Shown here piece after piece: positions 58,749-64,000 of a stretch of DNA of 64,000 nucleotides. Made by a program: the position numbers and the translations under genes. The DNA is from Streptomyces abyssomicinicus (GTDB lineage: Bacteria > Actinomycetota > Actinomycetes > Streptomycetales > Streptomycetaceae): the NCBI RefSeq assembly GCF_008974245.1, contig NZ_BBZI01000008.1, forward strand, positions 186,001 to 250,000, given 5' to 3'. Positions within the stretch are counted from its first letter, which is position 1. Each line of letters begins with the position of its first letter. Under the pieces are notes generated by a model. It was given only the letters and a program-made list of their open reading frames with translations. It had not been told where the DNA came from and did not search any database.

Positions 58749-58773
58749 GGTCGGCCGGTCGGTCGGTCGGTCG
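58749..58773. repeat. GGTC tetranucleotide repeat
   Basis: About six GGTC units, some with a GGCC variant, stand just before the probable regulator site upstream of the Asp-rich gene. Confidence 0.7.
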
Positions 58774-58784
58774 ATGAAGGAATC

Positions 58785-58802
58785 CTCATCCCCGGTTCAT
58801 CC
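58785..58802. promoter_or_regulatory. Direct repeat CTCATCC-N4-TTCATCC
   Basis: Two 7-nt half-sites (58785-58791 and 58796-58802) have an 11-bp period, typical of OmpR-family response regulators. A nearly identical pair lies at 61372-61389 before the carrier gene. The response regulator at 60605 is the likely binder. Confidence 0.55.
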
Positions 58803-58834
58803 GGGCGCACGGGTACGGCCGACATGCTCGCCCC

Positions 58835-59194
58835 ATGCAGCTTTCGCACCGCATCGCCGCCCTGGCCGCGGTCGTCGCCGTGCCCCTGGGCATCGCGGCG
58901 ACCAGCTACGCCCTGTCCGACCGGCCTGACGCACCGCGCGAGGCGCCCGCCAGGGTGGAACTGGTGGGGACCCCGTCCCCCGACCCGACGCCCTCCGACG
59001 TCCTCGTCCCCGGCCCCGAGGTGAGCGACCGCCCGCCGGGCGGTGACGCCTCCGACGACGACCATGACGACGACGGCCCGGACGACGCCGACGACACGAG
59101 TGGGGACGACACCTCCGATGACGACGCCGCCGCGGACGACGCCGGGGACGACGGCGACGACGGCGACGACGGCCCGGGCGACGCCGACGACTGA
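58835..59194 (+). CDS. Exported Asp-rich repeat protein
   Basis: A 119-aa protein. The N-terminal signal (LSHRIAALAAVVAVPLGIAA) leads to a Pro-rich linker. About 50 residues dominated by Asp with Gly, Ser and Ala (DDDHDDDGPDDADD, GDDGDDGDDG) follow. No catalytic domain is present. The acidic tract could bind divalent cations. Its 3' end overlaps the sensor-kinase gene in another frame, and a possible response-regulator site lies upstream. It may be an accessory ligand or metal sensor of that system (inference). Confidence 0.75.
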   Translation: MQLSHRIAALAAVVAVPLGIAATSYALSDRPDAPREAPARVELVGTPSPDPTPSDVLVPGPEVSDRPPGGDASDDDHDDDGPDDADDTSGDDTSDDDAAADDAGDDGDDGDDGPGDADD

Positions 59195-60605
59195 CCGGCT
59201 GCCCCGCCGCCTCACCGCCCGCGTCCGGATCCTGCTGTGGCTGCTGCTGGTGATGTCCGTCGCGCTGGGCGCCGTCGCCGCCACCACCCGCTCGATCCTG
59301 CTGCGCGACGTCGACCACCGCGTGGACCGGCTGCTCGCGCAGGAGACCGGCGAGTTCGCCAACTTCCAGCGCCGCGGCAAGGACCCGGACACCGGCCGCC
59401 CCTTCGCCGAGCCGGCCCGGCTGCTCCGCGTCTTCCTGGAGCGCCAGTACGCGGACCCCGACGAGGAGCTCATCGGACTGGTCGGCGCCCTCGGCACCGA
59501 TCCGGCGCAGATCGTCCAGAACCGGCAACTACGGGTGGACGAACCGCTGTTCAGGGACGCGGCGGCGCTGCGGCGAATCTTCGACGCGCCGCACGCCGCC
59601 GGCTCCGACGACGGGGTGCGCTGGGCGAAGGTCACCGTGGCCCGCGGGGACGGCGGGCCGGAGGCCGCGTTCGTGGTCGCCTTCCACCCGGAACGCGAAC
59701 GGGAACGCGCCGACGACGTCTTCCGGGTCCTGCTGGTCATCTCCGCCGTGGCCCTGCTGATGACCACCGGCATCGGCTGGGTGGTCGCCGGCCGCATACT
59801 GCTGCCGGTCCGCCTGGTGCGCACCGCCGCCGCCGAACTCACCGAGCAGGACCTGACCCGCCGGATCCCCGTGCACGGGCGGGACGACGTGGCGGCGCTC
59901 GCCGAGACGTTCAACGCCATGCTGGACCGCCTGGAGCGGGCCTTCGCCGCGCAGCGCACCTTCGTCGACGACGCCGGGCACGAACTGCGCACCCCGATCA
60001 CCATCGTGCGCGGCCACCTGGAGCTGATGGGGGACGACCCGGCCGAACGGGAGGAGACGGTCCGGCTGGTCACCGACGAGCTGGACCGGATGAGCCGGAT
60101 CGTGGAGGACCTGCTGCTGCTCGCCAAGGCGGAACGGCCCGACTTCATCCGCCCCGAGGAGGTGCAGCTCGCCGAGCTGACCGCCGACGTCTTCGTGAAG
60201 ACCCGCGCGCTGGGCGACCGCCGCTGGGAGCTGGCCGAGGTGGCGGACCGGCGGGCGCGGCTGGACGGACAGCGGATCACCCAGGCGATGGTGCAGCTCG
60301 CCCAGAACGCGGTGCAGCACACGGTGCCGGGGGCTTCGATACGCATCGGCTCGCGGACCGCCGGGGGGCGGGTCGAACTCTATGTGGCGGACTCCGGCCC
60401 GGGCGTGCGCCCGGAGGACGCCGAGGTCATCTTCGAGCGGTTCCGGCGCGGCACCGCCCGCAGGGGTTCCCTCGGCTCGGGCGCGGGGCTCGGCCTGTCC
60501 ATCGTGAAGGCGATAGCCGAGGGCCATCACGGACACGTACGGCTGGAGGACACCGAGGGCGGCGGCGCCACCTTCGTCCTGGTCGTGGAGGAGGAACGAA
60601 CGTAG
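59118..60605 (+). CDS. Sensor histidine kinase, Thr-rich N terminus
   Basis: A 495-aa membrane histidine kinase. After a Thr/Pro/Arg-rich N terminus lie TM1 (ILLWLLLVMSVALGAVAA), a ~150-residue extracytoplasmic domain and TM2 (VLLVISAVALLMTTGIGWVV). HAMP, the phospho-acceptor DDAGHELRTPIT and the ATPase N-box LAQNAVQH, G-box GLGLSIVKAIAEGHHG complete it. The frame offers starts at 59043, 59064 or 59118, all inside the Asp-rich gene; 59118 is the shortest workable choice. It precedes the response-regulator gene with a 1-nt overlap. Confidence 0.88.
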   Translation: MTTPPRTTPGTTATTATTARATPTTDRLPRRLTARVRILLWLLLVMSVALGAVAATTRSILLRDVDHRVDRLLAQETGEFANFQRRGKDPDTGRPFAEPARLLRVFLERQYADPDEELIGLVGALGTDPAQIVQNRQLRVDEPLFRDAAALRRIFDAPHAAGSDDGVRWAKVTVARGDGGPEAAFVVAFHPERERERADDVFRVLLVISAVALLMTTGIGWVVAGRILLPVRLVRTAAAELTEQDLTRRIPVHGRDDVAALAETFNAMLDRLERAFAAQRTFVDDAGHELRTPITIVRGHLELMGDDPAEREETVRLVTDELDRMSRIVEDLLLLAKAERPDFIRPEEVQLAELTADVFVKTRALGDRRWELAEVADRRARLDGQRITQAMVQLAQNAVQHTVPGASIRIGSRTAGGRVELYVADSGPGVRPEDAEVIFERFRRGTARRGSLGSGAGLGLSIVKAIAEGHHGHVRLEDTEGGGATFVLVVEEERT

Positions 60606-61267
60606 TGGAACGCATCCTGATCGTGGAGGACGAGGAGCGGATCGCCTCCTTCGTCGAGAAGGGGCTGCGCGCCCAGGGGTATCTCACCACCGTCGCCGGC
60701 GACGGGGACGCCGGGTACGACCACGCCGCCTCCGGCGGCTTCGACCTCGTGATCCTCGACATCGGCCTGCCCGGCCAGGACGGCTTCACCGTGCTGCGCC
60801 GGCTGCGCGAGGACCGGGTGACGGTGCCGGTGATCGTGCTGACCGCCCGGGACTCGGTGCGCGACACGGTGGCCGGGCTCGAGGGCGGGGCGGACGACTG
60901 GATGACCAAGCCGTTCCGCTTCGAGGAGCTGCTGGCCCGGGTGCGGCTGCGGGTGCGCACCGCGGCCCGCGCGCCGGAGGTCACGGTGCTGCGCTCGGGC
61001 ACGCTCTCCCTGGACCTGCGCACCCGCCGCGCCCGCGCCGAGGACCGGACGGTCGATCTCACGGCGCGGGAGTTCGTGCTGCTGGAGCTGTTCCTGCGGC
61101 ACCCCGGGCAGGTGCTCTCGCGCGAGCAGATCCTGTCGCAGGTCTGGGGCTACGACTTCGACCCGGGCTCCAACATCGTCGACGTCTACGTCCGCGCGCT
61201 GCGCCGGAAGCTGGGCGCCGCCCGCCTGGAGACCGTGCGGGGGATGGGCTACCGCCTCCCCGCCTGA
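60605..61267 (+). CDS. OmpR-family response regulator
   Basis: A 220-aa OmpR/PhoB-type regulator. The receiver has VEDEERIA, phospho-acceptor Asp in VILDIGLPGQDG and Lys in TKPFRFEELLAR. The winged-helix domain includes LTAREFVLLELFLRHPGQVLSREQILSQVWGYDFDPGSNIVDVYVRALRRKL. GTG 60605 shares a base with the kinase stop (TAGTG) and has GAGGAGG upstream. Direct repeats before the Asp-rich gene and the carrier gene suggest those are its targets. Confidence 0.94.
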   Translation: MERILIVEDEERIASFVEKGLRAQGYLTTVAGDGDAGYDHAASGGFDLVILDIGLPGQDGFTVLRRLREDRVTVPVIVLTARDSVRDTVAGLEGGADDWMTKPFRFEELLARVRLRVRTAARAPEVTVLRSGTLSLDLRTRRARAEDRTVDLTAREFVLLELFLRHPGQVLSREQILSQVWGYDFDPGSNIVDVYVRALRRKLGAARLETVRGMGYRLPA

Positions 61268-61334
61268 CCGTCCGGGGCGGACGGCGGGCCGGGCGGCGGG
61301 CCGGGGCATCGGGCCGGGCGGGCGCGGCGAGCCG

Positions 61335-61361
61335 GCGGTCGCGGTCGCGGTCGCGGTCGCG
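61335..61361. repeat. GCGGTC hexanucleotide repeat
   Basis: About four tandem GCGGTC units lie in the gap between the response regulator and the carrier gene. Confidence 0.8.
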
Positions 61362-61371
61362 TGAGGTTTCC

Positions 61372-61389
61372 TTCATCCGGCCCTCATGG
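61372..61389. promoter_or_regulatory. Direct repeat TTCATCC-N4-CTCATGG
   Basis: Half-sites at 61372-61378 and 61383-61389 have the same 11-bp period as the site at 58785-58802. The second half-site contains the candidate ATG 61386. Confidence 0.5.
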
Positions 61390-62834
61390 CGACCTCACCC
61401 GCCCCCGGGATCGTCGGTGACGTGACGACGAACCTCCGGCGAACAGCCGTCCTCTGCCTGGTGCTCTCGCTCTGCGCCCTGATCGCCACGCCCGGCTTCG
61501 TCACCGGTTTGAGCGGCGAGGCCCGGGTGACCCTGGTGGTGTTCGTGCTGGCGGTGTACGCGTGGACGGCCACCCCGCTGGACGACACCCTGGTCGCCCT
61601 CGGCGCCGGGCTCGCCCTCACCGTGACCGGTGTGATCAGCAGCGACGCGCTCTTCGCCACCCTGGGCGATCCCACCGTCTGGCTGCTGATCTGCGCCTTC
61701 GTGCTGGCCGCCGCGGTGACCCGCACGGGGCTCGCGGGGCGGGCGGCGGTGTTCCTGGTGACCGGCGCCCGGGGGGTGCGGCAGCTGGTGCACCTGACCA
61801 CGGCGGCGCTGGTCGTCACCGCCTTCGCCGTCCCGGCCACCTCCGGCCGCGCCGCCCTCGCCCTGCCGGTATTCCTCGCCCTGGCGAAGGTCCTGGCGGA
61901 CCGCCGGCGTCTGGTGGTGATGCTGGCGCTGCTGTTCCCCACCGTCATCCTGCTCTCGGCGGTGGCCACGCTGATCGGGGCCGGCGCGCACCTGATCACC
62001 GTCTCGGTGCTGTGGGAGACCACCGGCCACCGCATCGGCTTCCCGCAGTGGCTGTTGCTGGGGCTGCCACTGGCGGTGGTCTCCTCCCACGCCGCGGCGG
62101 AGGCCGTGCTGTGGACCACCACCCGGCGCGAGGACCGGCGCGCTCCGGTGCGGATCACCGCCGAGCAGATCCAGCTCCACAGCGAGCGGCCCGTCACCGG
62201 GCCCTGGTCGGCGGCCGAGTCCCGCTGCGCGCTGCTGCTGGGCACGGTGGTCCTGCTGTGGTGCAGCGAGCCGCTGCACGGCGTCTCCCCGGCCCTGGTG
62301 GCCCTGATCGGCGCGGTCGTCGCCGTCACCCCCACGCTGGGCACGGTCCGGCTCAAGGACGCGCTGCGGACGGTGCCCTGGTCGATGCTGCTGTTCATGG
62401 CCGCCACCATGGCCACCGGCGTGGCCCTCGCCGACTCCGGCGCCGCCGCCTGGCTGGTGTCGGGGCTGCCGCTGGGCTCCGGTCCGTGGACGTTCCTCGC
62501 GGTGGTGGTGGCGGTCAGCACGGCGGCGCACCTGGTGCTGCAGTCCCGGTCCGCGCGTTCCTCGGTGCTGGTCCCGCTGGTGGTCGCCGCGGCGGGCGTC
62601 GCCGGGGTCAGTCCGGTCTCCGCGGCGCTCGCCTCCACCGCGGCGGCCGGGTTCTGCCACACGCTGCCCGCCTCGGCGAAGCCCGTGGCCCTCTACTCCG
62701 ACCTGCCCGGTGTGCCCACCTACACGCCCCGGGACCTGCTGCGGCTCTCCGCCGTCCTGGCACCGCTGACCGCGGTGCTGGTCCTCGTCTTCGCCCTGTT
62801 CGTCTGGCCGCTGCTCGGCGTCCCGGTCCGCTGA
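61386..62834 (+). CDS. SLC13/DASS-type organic-acid carrier
   Basis: A 482-aa membrane carrier of the divalent anion:sodium symporter superfamily, with about eleven hydrophobic helices. Recognisable parts are WTATPLDDTLVALGAGLALTVTGVIS, LALAKVL, FPTVILLSAVATLIGAGAHLI and SARSSVLVPLVVAAAG (SNT-like loop variant). A cytosolic loop around residues 235-275 divides two halves. The nearby glycerate kinase suggests a C3-C4 organic acid as substrate (inference). GTG 61422 is an alternative start. Confidence 0.85.
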   Translation: MATSPAPGIVGDVTTNLRRTAVLCLVLSLCALIATPGFVTGLSGEARVTLVVFVLAVYAWTATPLDDTLVALGAGLALTVTGVISSDALFATLGDPTVWLLICAFVLAAAVTRTGLAGRAAVFLVTGARGVRQLVHLTTAALVVTAFAVPATSGRAALALPVFLALAKVLADRRRLVVMLALLFPTVILLSAVATLIGAGAHLITVSVLWETTGHRIGFPQWLLLGLPLAVVSSHAAAEAVLWTTTRREDRRAPVRITAEQIQLHSERPVTGPWSAAESRCALLLGTVVLLWCSEPLHGVSPALVALIGAVVAVTPTLGTVRLKDALRTVPWSMLLFMAATMATGVALADSGAAAWLVSGLPLGSGPWTFLAVVVAVSTAAHLVLQSRSARSSVLVPLVVAAAGVAGVSPVSAALASTAAAGFCHTLPASAKPVALYSDLPGVPTYTPRDLLRLSAVLAPLTAVLVLVFALFVWPLLGVPVR

Positions 62835-62966
62835 ACCGCCGCCCGGGTCCCTTTCCCAGGCCGCTCCTCCGTTCTCCTCCCTTTGTTCTCCGTTGCTCGC
62901 CGTTGTCCGCCGTTGATCTCCGTTCTCCTCCGTTGTCCGCCGTTCCCTTCTCCGACTGGAGTCCCG
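62835..62966. repeat. Pyrimidine-rich CCGTT repeat region
   Basis: A tract of alternating CTCCGTT, TGTCCGCCGTT and CTCGCCGTT units runs between the carrier and kinase genes. One strand is strongly pyrimidine-rich. It contains at least seven CCGTT motifs and no gene. Confidence 0.75.
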
Positions 62967-64000
62967 ATGTCCGTTCCCGTTGCCCTCACCCGTTTCGCCG
63001 TCGCCCCGAGCGGCTTCAAGGAGTCCCTGTCCGCGCGGGACGCCGCCGAGGCGATCGCGGCGGGTGTCCTGCGGGTCGTGCCCGACGCCGAGGTCGACCT
63101 GATCCCGCTGGTCGACGGCGGTGAGGGCACCGCGGAGGCGCTGGCCTCGGCCGGCGGCGGGCGGCTGCTGCGGCGGCGCGCGACCGGTCCGCTCGGCCGG
63201 CCGCTCGACACCCACTTCGCGCTGCTGCCGGACGGCACGGCCGTGGTGGAGATGGCGGCCGTCGCCGGGCTGCGGCTGGTGCCGGCCGGCGCCCGGGACC
63301 CCGGGGCGACCACCACCGAGGGCGTGGGCGAGCTGATCCGCGCCGCCCTGGACGCCGGCGCGCGGCGGGTGCTGGTCGGCTGCGGGGACTCGGGCACCTC
63401 GGACGGCGGCGCGGGGGCGCTGCGGGCGCTGGGGGCCCGGCTCCTCGACCGGGACGGGCTGCCACTGCGTCCGGGCGGAGCCGAGCTGGTCCGGCTGGCC
63501 CGGGTGGACGCCTCGGGGCTCGACCCCCGGCTGGCCCGCACCGAGCTGGTCGTGGCCTGCAACCCGCACAACGTGCTCTGCGGCGAACGGGGCGTGGCCC
63601 GGGTGTTCGGGCCGCAGAAGGGCGCCACGGCGGGGCAGGTCGAGCTGCTGTCGTCGGGGCTGGAGAACTGGGCCGAGGTCCTCACCCGCGACCTGCCGGG
63701 CACCGGGATCGACCTGCGCGCGGCTCCCGGCACCGGTGCCTCCGGCGGCCTGGGCGCGGGACTGGCGGCCGTGGGCGCGCGGCTGCGGCCCCGCTTCGAG
63801 GTGCTGATGGACCCCCTCGGTCTCGACCTGCGGCTCGCCCGCGCCGATCTGGTGGTCACCGCGGAGGGCGCGCTGGACGGCCAGACGCCCTTCGGCAAGA
63901 TCCCCGCCGAGGTGGCCCGGCGCGCCAAGCGGCACGGGCGGCCGGTGCTGGCGCTGGCCGGGACGCTCGGCGAGGGGGCGCACGAGGTGCGGGCGGCGGG
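62967..64000 (+). CDS. Glycerate kinase, cut by the window end
   Basis: A type I glycerate kinase (GlxK/GarK family), 344 codons visible with no stop before the edge. Motifs are VAPSGFKESLSARDAAEAI, IPLVDGGEGTAEALA, EMAAVAGLRLVP, TTEGVGELIRAALDAG, LVGCGDSGTSDGGAGALRALGA, GVARVFGPQKGAT, GTGASGGLGAGLAA and TAEGALDGQTPFGKIP. It phosphorylates glycerate to 2- or 3-phosphoglycerate. ATG 62967 follows TGGAG. About 30 residues of the typical ~375-aa protein are missing. Confidence 0.93.
   Translation, partial: MSVPVALTRFAVAPSGFKESLSARDAAEAIAAGVLRVVPDAEVDLIPLVDGGEGTAEALASAGGGRLLRRRATGPLGRPLDTHFALLPDGTAVVEMAAVAGLRLVPAGARDPGATTTEGVGELIRAALDAGARRVLVGCGDSGTSDGGAGALRALGARLLDRDGLPLRPGGAELVRLARVDASGLDPRLARTELVVACNPHNVLCGERGVARVFGPQKGATAGQVELLSSGLENWAEVLTRDLPGTGIDLRAAPGTGASGGLGAGLAAVGARLRPRFEVLMDPLGLDLRLARADLVVTAEGALDGQTPFGKIPAEVARRAKRHGRPVLALAGTLGEGAHEVRAA

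Noticed and set aside
58824..59024. Alternative frame starting at ATG 58824
   Set aside because: It translates into Pro/Arg/Thr-rich sequence without signal or domain; the ATG 58835 frame gives a clear signal peptide.
1..64000. CRISPR arrays, tRNA or rRNA genes, integrases, insertion sequences
   Set aside because: No regularly spaced repeats with unique spacers, no cloverleaf with terminal CCA region and no transposase motifs were recognised; the tandem repeats are directly adjacent units.

Overview
The window is very GC-rich, with GTG and TTG starts, dense genes and short intergenic gaps. Gene content and order match the chromosomal core of a Streptomyces or close relative. From memory, the order from the DUF3040 gene to the NlpC/P60 pair resembles the S. 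coelicolor SCO2095-SCO2137 region (metF, thi genes, PASTA kinase, bfr, aroH, fused trpE, macSR, glkA). This was not checked by alignment.

Layout. (1) 144-4792, minus strand: a complete conservon cvnABCDE (histidine-kinase-like ATPase, roadblock protein, DUF742 protein, small GTPase, P450); the P450 lacks the ExxR arginine. (2) 5486-9475, minus: an ABC ATPase / YhgE-type membrane protein / TetR operon with a perfect 28-bp palindromic operator at its promoter. (3) 9627-13289, plus: HEPN protein, methyltransferase, DUF3040 membrane protein and a FAD oxidoreductase. These converge across a 48-bp perfect palindrome on a Tyr/Gln-rich membrane protein. (4) 14386-20979: metF, thiE, an Rv2175c-type regulator, a FAD reductase and, divergently, thiOSG behind a TPP riboswitch. 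(5) 21051-22979: a PASTA Ser/Thr kinase. (6) 22980-28218: an accessory block with a decayed antitoxin, an intact VapBC-like pair with its own operator, a TerD-nuclease fusion, a relic of a secreted-protein-type gene, an esterase lipoprotein and a VOC protein. (7) 28322-35673: endonuclease IV, a molybdopterin oxidoreductase, bfr, bfd with an iron box, aroH, a trp leader/attenuator, fused anthranilate synthase and a D-2-hydroxyacid dehydrogenase. (8) 35787-45675: macR/macS, an acyltransferase, a lipase-like hydrolase, an acyl-CoA ligase, a phosphoesterase, an SRPBCC protein, an ArsA-like ATPase and a DUF5304 protein. (9) 45729-53179: glkA, an EEP hydrolase, a kinase-like phosphotransferase, two divergent PIM-type glycosyltransferases, an HExxH lipoprotein and an SDR gene of atypical base composition. 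(10) 53237-58712: two paralogous NlpC/P60 hydrolases, a NYN-domain protein, a zinc-ribbon protein, a rhomboid protease and a stand-alone RAM domain. (11) 58835-end: an Asp-rich exported peptide overlapping a sensor kinase, its response regulator, an SLC13 carrier and a glycerate kinase cut by the window end.

How the genes work together. Several neighbours form clear units. The conservon is a membrane signalling module. ThiO/S/G make the thiazole half of thiamine and ThiE joins the halves. Bfr/Bfd store and release iron. AroH and the fused TrpE sit on divergent leaderless promoters, and trpE is attenuated through a three-Trp leader peptide. The last four genes look like sensing, uptake and phosphorylation of a small organic acid. 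Many genes carry a TAnnnT hexamer 5-8 nt before the start codon and no Shine-Dalgarno, so leaderless transcription is likely common here. The least ordinary items are the TerD-PD-(D/E)XK fusion in the accessory block, the decayed antitoxin beside a live toxin-antitoxin pair, and the Asp-repeat gene whose 3' end doubles as the start of the sensor kinase.
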